Source of the DNA: Entomospira culicis
GTDB taxonomy: Bacteria > Spirochaetota > Spirochaetia > WRBN01
DNA length: 64,000 nt
NCBI RefSeq assembly: GCF_028748145.1
Contig: NZ_CP118181.1
Location: forward strand, 813,433-877,432
Direction: 5' to 3'
Position numbers and translations under genes: made by a program. Of this stretch, positions 1 to 7,537 are shown piece after piece. Every line of letters begins with the position of its first letter. Positions within the stretch are counted from its first letter, which is position 1. A model generated the notes under the pieces. It worked only from the letters and a program-made list of their open reading frames with translations. It ran no database searches and was not told the origin of the DNA.

Positions 1-408
1 ACCGACTTGATTCCAATTGGTAATTTTTCCGCTAAAAATGTCATGGATTTGTTGATGAGAGAGAGAGTCGATTGGATTATCGTAATTTACGGCAACGGCA
101 AGCGCTTCAATCGCAATTTGATGGGCGATGACCCCCTTGGTGCGTTCCTCATCGGTGAGTGATCGGGAACTCATGCCGATGGGGGTATGACCATCTCGTA
201 CCGAGTTTACGCCCATGGTCGAGCCTAAGGATTGAATGTCAAAGCGATGCTCCTTGTCTTCTTCATAGACAGCAACAAGGCGCTCCATAAGCGGAGTAAC
301 CGTGGTGGATCCAATGATGTTTACCGAGCTTGAAGCAGGACGACGACAACTACTGAAGATCAGCAACATTGCTAGGAAAGTCAAGAAAAAAACCGCTTTT
401 TTATCCAC
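1..408 (-). CDS. pstS: Phosphate ABC transporter substrate-binding lipoprotein PstS (partial, 5' part only)
   Basis: This is the first 136 codons of a periplasmic phosphate-binding protein; the rest lies beyond the window edge. The start of the mature part (GSTTVTPLME) and later IGMSSRSLTDEE and the FSGKITNW stretch are typical of PstS, which captures phosphate for the PstCAB importer. I chose the GTG start at 408 because an AGAGG ribosome site sits 7 bases before it and it gives a clean lipoprotein signal peptide ending in FSSC. The in-frame ATG at 438 lies where a promoter (445-473) would start the transcript. The neighbours pstC/A/B would be expected to the left. Confidence 0.85.
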   Translation of the reverse strand, partial: MDKKAVFFLTFLAMLLIFSSCRRPASSSVNIIGSTTVTPLMERLVAVYEEDKEHRFDIQSLGSTMGVNSVRDGHTPIGMSSRSLTDEERTKGVIAHQIAIEALAVAVNYDNPIDSLSHQQIHDIFSGKITNWNQVG

Positions 409-444
409 AGAAATCCTCTGGTTGAGCGTATCGTTCATGCCTTT

Positions 445-473
445 ATCGTACTCACATTTTCTAACTTTGTCAA
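445..473 (-). promoter_or_regulatory. Promoter of pstS
   Basis: Consensus -35 TTGACA (468-473), 17-bp spacer, -10 TACGAT (445-450), reading leftwards. The predicted transcript start near 438 leaves about a 30-base leader that contains the AGAGG site for the GTG start at 408. No Pho-box repeat is evident by eye. Confidence 0.6.
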
Positions 474-559
474 GGGGCTACTGCCACTAGGCAAAAGCGA
501 TTTTTTCGGCTAGAATAGAGAATATTTTTGACTTTGTTCTTTGAGGAGATGGATGGATT

Positions 560-1168
560 ATGCATTATGTAGAGCTTCATTTAGGCCCGATGTTTAGTGG
601 TAAAACCTCGCATTTAAACCAATTAGCAAGCCGAACGCTTGCCGTAGGACACACGGTAGAGCTTTGGCTGCCGCCGATGAGCGAGGCTGGTAGGGTCAAT
701 GCGCAGAAGAGTCAAAAAGTTACGCATATTCCCGATAACGTGCCGATTCACTATTTGGAGGATGCGCAATTAACGGCGGATTTTCTCCAATCTTTGCATT
801 ATCCAGAAGAAAAAATTGATGTCGTGCTTATTGACGAGACGCACTTCTTCGCCAGAGAGCCCTTGCTCCAGCTCCTCTTGAGCAACCTGCCCGCCAATCA
901 CCCCTATGCACAGAGCGAGTTTCACTGTTTTGGCCTCAATGGCACCTATCAACTAACAGCATGGCCCACCATCAGCGCCCTCTTACCGATTGCCACAAAA
1001 ATTACCCACTATCAAGCCAATTGCAGTCGCTGTGGATATAAGGTAAAGGCGGGATTTAGCCATTTAAAAGAGCTTCACCCCAAGAACGATGCCATCAAGA
1101 TTGAAGGCGGCAGCGATCTCTATGAAGCTCTCTGTTATCAATGTATCTCTAAGCTACAAGACAAATAA
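560..1168 (+). CDS. tdk: Thymidine kinase (type II family)
   Basis: Cytoplasmic nucleoside kinase that phosphorylates thymidine with ATP in pyrimidine salvage. The 202-residue length is normal for the family. Visible motifs are the P-loop GPMFSGKT (residues 9-16), the Walker B/catalytic stretch LIDETHFF with Glu93 as expected base, the GLNGTYQ segment near 125-131, and a zinc site made of two CxxC pairs (Cys155/158 and Cys192/195). The DETHFF version differs from the usual DEAQFF. A GAGGAG ribosome site lies about 11 bases before the ATG. The stop codon is separated by one base from the convergent PTS gene stop. Standalone gene, no operon partner. Confidence 0.88.
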   Translation: MHYVELHLGPMFSGKTSHLNQLASRTLAVGHTVELWLPPMSEAGRVNAQKSQKVTHIPDNVPIHYLEDAQLTADFLQSLHYPEEKIDVVLIDETHFFAREPLLQLLLSNLPANHPYAQSEFHCFGLNGTYQLTAWPTISALLPIATKITHYQANCSRCGYKVKAGFSHLKELHPKNDAIKIEGGSDLYEALCYQCISKLQDK

Positions 1169-1169
1169 G

Positions 1170-2810
1170 CTATTGCATCAATTTATCAAATTCATCGCGA
1201 ACATTCTGCACGTCCATCCCAATAATCACTTGATAACTCTCGCCCTTGATAACCACACTGGTAGCACCCACCGCCTTGAAGGCATCAACACTCTGCTCTG
1301 CTTTAGAGGCGTCCCTAACCTTCACGCGTAGACGGGTCATACAGTTGGTTACCGTCTCGATATTCTCTTTACCACCAAGTACTTCCATATAACCACGTGC
1401 TTGTTGCGCGAAGCTTCCCTTTCCATCAGCAAGCTCATGCGCTACGGCTTGAGTTTGACCGCCTACGGCTTGCTTCTCTTTGTAGTCGGCCTTTTTGTAG
1501 AGCTTGGTCTCGCTCTCACCTCTGCCGGGTGTGGGTAAATCGAAGCGTAAAATCATGAATCTAAAGACAAAGTAGTAAATCACCGTAAAGACTAATCCCA
1601 CGCCGATATGCGTAAAGACGATGCCTTTATGATAATCACTCATTAGCATCGGCCACCAGAAGGTAGAGAGCATATCTAGCGCACCACCTCCCATGTCTCC
1701 CACCACACCTACCATATACATGGTCATCGCAGCCGTAGCGCTCAAGAAGGCATGCACCACAAAGAGCATTGGGGCGATAAACAAGAAGGTGAACTCAATT
1801 GGTTCGGTGATTCCGGTTAAAAAAGCGGTTAAGGCCGCGGGAATCAAGAGACCAGCCATCGCTTTACGATTCTCTGGTTTAGCCGTATGATACATCGCCA
1901 AGGCAGCGGCAGGCAAACCAAAGACCTTTCCATTACCATGCAAAGAGAATCCTACGGTAAATTGTTCTTTAAGCGGTAATGGATTATTAGCAAATTCTGT
2001 CATGTGCTGAATCCAGTAAGCCTTGATTCCACCATCGACGGCGGCAGGACCATAGATAAACGGACCATAGATAAAGTGATGCAATCCAAACGGAAGCAAA
2101 ATCTTCTCGAGGAAGGTGTAGAGCCATACCCCTAAGTTACCCGCACCCATCAAAAAGCCCTGTAGACCCGCAATACCAGACTGCACCACAGGCCACACCA
2201 AAACAACGGCAAACGCTAATGGAAGCATCACAAAGAAGCCAATCATTGCCACTAGCGCCACGCCTTGGAAGATGCCTAGATAGTCGGGCAGCTTTTTGTC
2301 GTAAAATTTATTGTGGATCGCCGTCATGATAAAACCAACCATCACGCCACCAATAATGCTCATATCCAACGTCTTAATGCCAGCAACCATCGTTAAACCA
2401 GAGGTGCCACCCACGTTTTGCGTAAAGTCGACAGCTGGGGCAATACCAGGCCAAGTGGTGAGAATCGCTCCAACAAAATAGTTAAATGTTAAATATGTGA
2501 TAAATGTTGCCAAAACCGCACGCGCCGGCGCTTTTTGCGCCATGGAGATGGGAATACCCATCGCAAAGAGGATGGACATGTGGATAAAGACCGCCCACGC
2601 GCCACTCTCCAAAATCCCCAAAAATTGTAACAACCAAGCCATGGATGACTCAAGCCCCAACTGCTTAATCGTAAAGCCGATAGACTGAATAACCGCCAGT
2701 AAAATACCCACAAATAAGAACAGCATAACCGAGACGAACATCGCTGCACCAAATTTCTGTACCTTTTCAAAGATAACGGTGCTTCGTTTTTGCTCATTAT
2801 CTCCACTCAT
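1170..2810 (-). CDS. PTS permease EIICB, glucose/alpha-glucoside family
   Basis: A 546-residue inner-membrane phosphotransferase permease fusing the transport domain EIIC (about residues 15-420, roughly ten hydrophobic segments) to a C-terminal EIIB domain. EIIB carries the phospho-acceptor Cys490 in TNCMTRLRV. The HHFIYGPFIYGP segment and GITEPIEF motif fit the glucose superfamily, and the arrangement resembles alpha-glucoside or maltose PTS permeases; the substrate is inference. No EIIA and no phospho-alpha-glucosidase is adjacent, so it must share an EIIA encoded elsewhere. A GGAGG site precedes the ATG and a recognisable promoter lies at 2841-2869. Monocistronic and convergent with tdk. 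Confidence 0.85.
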   Translation of the reverse strand: MSGDNEQKRSTVIFEKVQKFGAAMFVSVMLFLFVGILLAVIQSIGFTIKQLGLESSMAWLLQFLGILESGAWAVFIHMSILFAMGIPISMAQKAPARAVLATFITYLTFNYFVGAILTTWPGIAPAVDFTQNVGGTSGLTMVAGIKTLDMSIIGGVMVGFIMTAIHNKFYDKKLPDYLGIFQGVALVAMIGFFVMLPLAFAVVLVWPVVQSGIAGLQGFLMGAGNLGVWLYTFLEKILLPFGLHHFIYGPFIYGPAAVDGGIKAYWIQHMTEFANNPLPLKEQFTVGFSLHGNGKVFGLPAAALAMYHTAKPENRKAMAGLLIPAALTAFLTGITEPIEFTFLFIAPMLFVVHAFLSATAAMTMYMVGVVGDMGGGALDMLSTFWWPMLMSDYHKGIVFTHIGVGLVFTVIYYFVFRFMILRFDLPTPGRGESETKLYKKADYKEKQAVGGQTQAVAHELADGKGSFAQQARGYMEVLGGKENIETVTNCMTRLRVKVRDASKAEQSVDAFKAVGATSVVIKGESYQVIIGMDVQNVRDEFDKLMQ

Positions 2811-2840
2811 AAGTAATACCTCCTACTCTTTTCTATATTC

Positions 2841-2869
2841 ATTATAGATCGGCTTATGCGATAACGCAA
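2841..2869 (-). promoter_or_regulatory. Promoter of the PTS EIICB gene
   Basis: -10 TATAAT (2841-2846), 17-bp spacer, -35 TTGCGT (2864-2869), reading leftwards. The -35 overlaps a short inverted repeat TGCG-TTAT-CGCA, which could be an operator; that is speculative. Confidence 0.55.
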
Positions 2870-2957
2870 TCTTTTTTCTCAAAATTTTTCCACTACTGCA
2901 TAAAAAGTATCATTAAATCAAAAAATGCCTAATTATTGAAAAAAAATTGCCTTTTGC

Positions 2958-2986
2958 TTGACATCTTTCTTAACATAATGTATAAT
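2958..2986 (+). promoter_or_regulatory. Promoter of metNIQ
   Basis: Perfect sigma70 consensus: TTGACA (2958-2963), exactly 17-bp spacer, TATAAT (2981-2986). The predicted start near 2993 leaves a leader of only about 27 bases before metN, too short for a SAM riboswitch. It also shows that the longer in-frame ORF starting upstream at 2936 cannot be the real gene start. Confidence 0.8.
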
Positions 2987-3019
2987 CACTCATATTTACC
3001 TAAGTGCGTAGGACAAAAA

Positions 3020-4030
3020 ATGATCGAATTTCAGCAAATAACGAAACGTTACGACCAGCGTAAAGAGCCATTTTTCGCGCTCAACCAAGTCTCTCTCTCC
3101 ATCCCAGATGGTTCGATCACTGGCATTTTAGGGCAGAGCGGTGCGGGCAAAAGTACGCTTTTACGCCTAATTAATGGTCTAGTGCGTCCAACCTCAGGCA
3201 AAGTTCTCATCGATGGGCAAGAGATTCAACAACTAAAAGATGCACAACTGCGTCCCATTCGTCACCAAATGAGCATGATCTTTCAGCACTTTAACCTCTT
3301 TGCAACAAAGACCGTCTACCAAAATATCGCCATCGCACTCCAAGCCGTCGGCGTACCCAAAGATCAACATCAAAAGCGTATCACCAAGGTCTTAAACGAA
3401 GTAGGATTACCACACAAAATCGATAGCTATCCTAGCCAGCTCTCAGGAGGAGAAAAACAACGCGTTGGCATTGCGCGCGCACTTATTACCGAGCCCAAGT
3501 ATTTACTATGCGACGAAATAACCAGCGCACTCGACCCTAAAAGCGCCAAGGAAATTCTCGAATTATTACGTCGCATTCACCAAGAGCGCAAGCTTACTAT
3601 CGTTTTTATTACCCATCAAATTGAGGCGGTTATGGCGCTATGTCAAGAAGTTATCTTAATGGAAGAAGGCGCAGTCATCCACCGCTCCTCCACGCTCGAT
3701 CTCTTCCTTCACATCGATAATCCGACAACGGCAACCTATCTCAAAGCGGTTATTTACGACGTGCAAATTGAGCACGATAATGTCTATCAGCTTATCTATG
3801 TGGGGAAAATTTTGCAAGAAGATTCCATTCTAAGCCATATGATTCGTACCTTTCATGTTGATGTTAATATCATTCATGCTAAGGTTTTATTGATTGGCGA
3901 AGAGCACTTGGGCTATCTCTATCTACAAATCATCGGCGATAAGCAATCGCAAGCAATAACCTATCTGCGCGAGCAAGGCATTCTCGTGCATGCACTGGAA
4001 AACCAACGCTTTCTTGAAAAGAAATCTTAA
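3020..4030 (+). CDS. metN: Methionine ABC transporter ATP-binding protein MetN
   Basis: ATPase of the MetNIQ importer for methionine and related peptides, acting on the inner face of the membrane. The 336-residue protein has Walker A GQSGAGKS (38-45), Q-loop near 87, signature LSGGEKQR (141-148), Walker B LLCDE (D165/E166), and a C-terminal regulatory NIL domain (about 250-336) that in known MetN proteins binds methionine and inhibits transport. The start at 3020 is chosen because an in-frame upstream extension overlaps the promoter and the protein then begins with the normal MIEFQQITKRY. First gene of metNIQ; 18 bases separate it from metI. Confidence 0.93.
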   Translation: MIEFQQITKRYDQRKEPFFALNQVSLSIPDGSITGILGQSGAGKSTLLRLINGLVRPTSGKVLIDGQEIQQLKDAQLRPIRHQMSMIFQHFNLFATKTVYQNIAIALQAVGVPKDQHQKRITKVLNEVGLPHKIDSYPSQLSGGEKQRVGIARALITEPKYLLCDEITSALDPKSAKEILELLRRIHQERKLTIVFITHQIEAVMALCQEVILMEEGAVIHRSSTLDLFLHIDNPTTATYLKAVIYDVQIEHDNVYQLIYVGKILQEDSILSHMIRTFHVDVNIIHAKVLLIGEEHLGYLYLQIIGDKQSQAITYLREQGILVHALENQRFLEKKS

Positions 4031-4048
4031 CAGAAAAAGGAAATCTTC

Positions 4049-4702
4049 ATGAGTGCAAATCATTGGCGCATTTTATTTCAATCTCTTGGCGAAACGCTCC
4101 TACTCATCGGTATTGTGGGAGCATTTGCCTTAGTTTTAGGGACAATTTTGGGCATTATCCTCTTCGCCAGCCAAGAACGAAGCATCGCCTACCATCGCCC
4201 TGCCTTCATCTTCCTCAATGCGATCATCAACACTCTACGCGCCATTCCTTTCGTCATCCTTCTTATTATTATGTTACCGATAACTGCCCATATCATGGGG
4301 ACAATTTTAGGGTATAAAGCTGCACTTCCGGCGCTTATTGTGGCGGTAGTACCCTTTTTTGCGCGCATTGTCTATCTTGCTCTGGATGGCGTGCCAAAAG
4401 GTGTTATCGAGGCGATGCAGGCGATGGGATTAGCGCGCGCGCGCATGCTCTGGCTTCTCATCCAAGAGGCAAGATCCGCAATCATCGCAGGCTTCACCAT
4501 CACGCTGGTAACCTTGGTGGGATTCATCGCCGCCGCTACCGTTATCGGCACAGGTGGATTAGGTGCGACTGCCTATAATCATGGATTTTTACGAAATAAT
4601 CTCCCATTAATGTATACAGCAACGTTACTTATGATTTTACTGGTCTTTGCTTTACAATTTTTAGGGGATATGGTAGTAAAATTTCTTAAAAAGAAAGAGT
4701 AA
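4049..4702 (+). CDS. metI: Methionine ABC transporter permease MetI
   Basis: A 217-residue integral membrane permease with five hydrophobic segments, the usual MetI size. Its coupling loop is recognisable in EAMQAMGLARARMLW, the EAA-type motif contacting MetN, followed by GFIAAATVIGTGGLGA typical of the family. Read from the same transcript as metN with a GGAAAT-type ribosome site just before the ATG. With MetN it forms the transmembrane channel for methionine delivered by MetQ. Confidence 0.92.
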   Translation: MSANHWRILFQSLGETLLLIGIVGAFALVLGTILGIILFASQERSIAYHRPAFIFLNAIINTLRAIPFVILLIIMLPITAHIMGTILGYKAALPALIVAVVPFFARIVYLALDGVPKGVIEAMQAMGLARARMLWLLIQEARSAIIAGFTITLVTLVGFIAAATVIGTGGLGATAYNHGFLRNNLPLMYTATLLMILLVFALQFLGDMVVKFLKKKE

Positions 4703-4780
4703 TAACTAACTTTGTATAAAAACAGAGATAACACAAACATCTAATTATTTATCTATTTTTACATGAAAGGAGATATAAAC

Positions 4781-5599
4781 ATGAAACGTAATATTTTGTT
4801 TGCTATCCTCGCATCGCTAGCATTGATTAGCTGTCCGAAGAAAGAGAATGAAAAAGTTATCCGAGTGGTTGCAAGCTCTGTTCCGCATGCCGTGATCTTG
4901 GAGCAAGCCATTCCGATGCTCAAGAAGGAGGGTTATACCCTCAAAATCGAAGAGGTGAATGATTACAATATCCCAAATCGTGCATTATTGACCCGATCAG
5001 CGGATGCTAACTTCTTTCAGCATGAGCCCTTCTTAAATCAATTTAACCGAGAAAATCAAAGTGCGATTATTCCCGTGGCGCAAATTCATATCGAACCCAT
5101 CGGGCTCTACTCGCAGCGTATCGACAAGCGAAAGCCTCTGCTCGATCAACTTTCTGATGGTGATCTTATCATCATGAGTAACTCCCCAAGCGATCAAGGG
5201 CGTCTCTTGTTTCTATTACAAGAGGCTAATCTTATCACTCTTAACCCTAATGTTACCTCAGAAAATGCACGCTTAGAGGATATTACCTCCATGGCAAAGC
5301 AGTTTATTATCCGTAACGATGTTGCGCCAGAACTTTTGGTAAGCATGTACAAAAATAACGAGGCGAAGCTTATCCTTATTAATGGAAATTTTGCGCTTAC
5401 TGCACAACTTAATCCACTAGAGGATGCAATTTTACTCGAAAGTGGCCTCAATAATCCGTATAGCAACATTCTTGCCGCGCTCGCGGAAAATCAAAATACC
5501 CCTAAAATGCAAGCACTGATTCGTGCACTCACCTCAAAAGAGATGAGCACCTTTATTAATAACACGTATAAGGGAACCGTCATTCCTATTAACAACTAG
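4781..5599 (+). CDS. metQ: Methionine-binding lipoprotein MetQ (NlpA family)
   Basis: Periplasmic, membrane-anchored binding protein that hands methionine to MetNI. The 272-residue product starts at the ATG preceded by AAAGGAG, giving an 18-residue lipoprotein signal with lipobox LISC (Cys18). Family landmarks are VVASSVPHAVILE, the EVNDYNIPN stretch and SADANFFQHEPFL, the ligand-cleft region of NlpA/MetQ proteins. A 78-base gap separates it from metI, so it could also have some separate expression, though no strong promoter was seen there. Transcription probably ends at the hairpin at 5736-5771. Confidence 0.92.
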   Translation: MKRNILFAILASLALISCPKKENEKVIRVVASSVPHAVILEQAIPMLKKEGYTLKIEEVNDYNIPNRALLTRSADANFFQHEPFLNQFNRENQSAIIPVAQIHIEPIGLYSQRIDKRKPLLDQLSDGDLIIMSNSPSDQGRLLFLLQEANLITLNPNVTSENARLEDITSMAKQFIIRNDVAPELLVSMYKNNEAKLILINGNFALTAQLNPLEDAILLESGLNNPYSNILAALAENQNTPKMQALIRALTSKEMSTFINNTYKGTVIPINN

Positions 5600-5605
5600 G
5601 ATATT

Positions 5606-5652
5606 TTAAAAAATCGAGTTAAAGATAAAAAAATGCTCATCTTTGCTCGATT
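5606..5652 (-). terminator. Intrinsic terminator of the patatin operon
   Basis: Two-part stem AATCGAG/CTCGATT and AAAGAT/ATCTTT (5612-5652, small bulge) followed, on the minus strand, by a run of six T. It lies about 80 bases past the stop of the downstream patatin gene. Confidence 0.65.
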
Positions 5653-5666
5653 ACTTCCGATAGTTT

Positions 5667-5699
5667 GGTTAGAAGAGTGTGCATGCCACAATTCTAGCC
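5667..5699. repeat. Imperfect inverted repeat in the convergent intergenic gap
   Basis: GGTTAGAA/TTCTAGCC (one G-T pair) enclosing TGTG/CACA. No T-tract follows on either strand, so it is not a classical terminator. It lies between the minus-strand terminator at 5606-5652 and the plus-strand terminator at 5736-5771 and may stabilise RNA 3' ends. Confidence 0.4.
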
Positions 5700-5728
5700 A
5701 ATCAACATGATTGTCATTTGTATCGTGA

Positions 5729-6637
5729 TTACCTTAAAAGGGTTCCAGCATGATTGGAGTCCTTTTCTTTTGGAATTTCTCTAAAAAGTTTGCTTATCGC
5801 ATGAAGCAATTCAATATGTTGATCGTATCCCGCTTTCATAAAAGCACGCACACTTTTAGGAGAGAAATCTAATACACCATTAATTCCTCCTAATGATTGC
5901 TCGGGCATTAGTTCGATAATTTTAGCGCGAGGGTACTTCTTTTTATCTTTTACCTTATCGATAGCACGAAATAACGGCACCGTAATAATCAGATCACATC
6001 CTGCTTCGTAAAGAATGTCGATAGGTAAATTTTGATAGAGACCGCCATCATAATATTGACACCCGTCGATAAGCACTGGACTAAAAACCCCAGGAATAGC
6101 ACTAGATGCCAATAAAATATCCTCTACTTTTGCTACAGATAGGTTATTGAGAATAAAATTCTCCTGACACTTGGTCGATACATTTGTCGCTGTAGCATAA
6201 AGCTCGATACCACTCTCTATTAAAACCGACCAATCGATCTCTTGTCGCATAATATGTAAGAGCCCCTCACGATCAAACATACCCAAGGGTAAAGGCGATC
6301 GCTTCATAAAGTCGATAAAACTATTTAAGCTCTGCTCCTCATTTTGAAAGCGTTGCCACAATCCCTTCCAATATGCAAGATCTTTACTCCACTTATTACT
6401 ATTAAATTGAATAATCTCCTTTTCAATAACCGATAACCATAGGTAGTGTGCTAACGCTAAATCCTTATGAGCAAAGAGCACCGCGTTGAGCGAACCCACC
6501 GAAGTACCCGATATAGCTTGCACTTTAGAAAAGAGACCGCTCTCGATAAGTGCCCGAAAAACTCCCACCTGATAAGCACCCTTACCACCACCGCCTGCCA
6601 AGGCTAAGCCTAATTTTGTAAACGTTCGTTGTTGCAT
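5729..6637 (-). CDS. Patatin-like phospholipase, copy 2 of a tandem pair
   Basis: A 302-residue acyl hydrolase of the bacterial patatin/RssA type. The oxyanion glycine loop AGGGGKGAYQ is at about 14-23, the nucleophile Ser46 lies in GTSVG, and the dyad Asp197 lies in YYDGG. There is no signal peptide, so it is probably cytoplasmic or peripheral to the membrane. It is a close paralogue of the gene at 6646-7521, 8 bases upstream, and shares its C-terminal RAKIIELMPEQSLGGINGV-like segment. Likely last gene of an operon starting with the outer-membrane protein at 9049. Substrate unknown; lysophospholipid or acyl-ester hydrolysis would be typical. Confidence 0.85.
   Translation of the reverse strand: MQQRTFTKLGLALAGGGGKGAYQVGVFRALIESGLFSKVQAISGTSVGSLNAVLFAHKDLALAHYLWLSVIEKEIIQFNSNKWSKDLAYWKGLWQRFQNEEQSLNSFIDFMKRSPLPLGMFDREGLLHIMRQEIDWSVLIESGIELYATATNVSTKCQENFILNNLSVAKVEDILLASSAIPGVFSPVLIDGCQYYDGGLYQNLPIDILYEAGCDLIITVPLFRAIDKVKDKKKYPRAKIIELMPEQSLGGINGVLDFSPKSVRAFMKAGYDQHIELLHAISKLFREIPKEKDSNHAGTLLR
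5736..5771 (+). terminator. Terminator of metNIQ, embedded in the 3' end of the opposing patatin gene
   Basis: A 12-bp stem (5736-5747 with 5755-5766; two G-T wobbles), 7-base loop, then CTTTT on the plus strand. It lies inside the last codons of the minus-strand patatin gene, so the coding sequence there doubles as the terminator of the opposing operon. Confidence 0.6.
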
Positions 6638-6645
6638 GCTAACCT

Positions 6646-7521
6646 CTAGCTAAAAAATTTTGGGCGACTTTTAATCAAAAATCGATGACTTATAGACGAT
6701 AAAATATCAATATTGTCCGTATATCCTCGCCCAATTAAATCGTGCACATTTCGAGAGGAAAAGTCCAACACTCCCATCATTCCACCCAGCGAAGATTCCG
6801 GTGTTAGTTCAATAATCGTCGTATTCGGGTAGAGATGATGCGCCACTTTATCCCGTGTACGAAAGAGATGCACCACCAAAATCAAATCGCAACCCTCTTG
6901 ATAAAGGATATCGATAGGCACATTATGATGAATCCCCCCGTCGTAATACTCCTTACCATTAATATACTCACGCGAAAAAATACCTGGCAAGGCACTCGAT
7001 GCCAAAAGAATATTAATCAACTCATCGGGTTTAAGTGTATTCAATGAAAAGAATTCTACAACCTTATTACTCGCCCGTGTCGCTGTAGCGTAAACTTTTT
7101 GGCGACTTTTTTTTACAACCGATAGATCCATTTCGTTGCGTAAAATATTAACTAATCCTTCTCGACTAAAAATCCCTGCCTTAAAGCCACTCTCCTGAAA
7201 AAGCCCTTTAATTTGCTCAAAAAGTGATTTATCACTACCTTGATCGCCCCAAAAATTCTCCAATGGTTGACGAAAACGCCCCTTATCTAAATAGAGGATT
7301 GCCTGCTCAATTTTACAGCGCCAAATATAGTTTGCCAAATGAAAATCTCGATGCAGAAAGAGGACACTATTCAACGCACCCACCGACGTTCCTGCCAATA
7401 TTTGCGCCTTATCAAAAAGTTGACGCTCTAAGAGGGCACGAAATACGCCCACTTGATAAGCCCCTCGTCCACCACCACCAGCTAAGGCAATGCCAAGTTT
7501 ATTAAATTTTTGTCGCTTCAT
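6646..7521 (-). CDS. Patatin-like phospholipase, copy 1 of a tandem pair
   Basis: A 291-residue patatin-family serine acyl hydrolase with AGGGGRGAYQ glycine loop (14-23), nucleophile Ser46 in GTSVG and catalytic Asp194 in YYDGG. No export signal. It resembles its downstream neighbour along the whole length, so the pair came from a tandem duplication with later divergence. A GAGGA ribosome site lies about 10 bases before the ATG. It follows the outer-membrane protein gene by 16 bases, suggesting co-transcription and a possible shared role in envelope lipid turnover (inference). Confidence 0.85.
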   Translation of the reverse strand: MKRQKFNKLGIALAGGGGRGAYQVGVFRALLERQLFDKAQILAGTSVGALNSVLFLHRDFHLANYIWRCKIEQAILYLDKGRFRQPLENFWGDQGSDKSLFEQIKGLFQESGFKAGIFSREGLVNILRNEMDLSVVKKSRQKVYATATRASNKVVEFFSLNTLKPDELINILLASSALPGIFSREYINGKEYYDGGIHHNVPIDILYQEGCDLILVVHLFRTRDKVAHHLYPNTTIIELTPESSLGGMMGVLDFSSRNVHDLIGRGYTDNIDILSSISHRFLIKSRPKFFS

Positions 7522-7537
7522 GAATTTACATCCTCAC

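Noticed and set aside
2936-3019. N-terminal extension of MetN
   Set aside because: It covers a perfect sigma70 promoter and its translation looks like random AT-rich sequence.
2987-3019. SAM riboswitch or T-box upstream of metN
   Set aside because: The leader is only about 27-30 bases, too short for any known methionine-related riboswitch.
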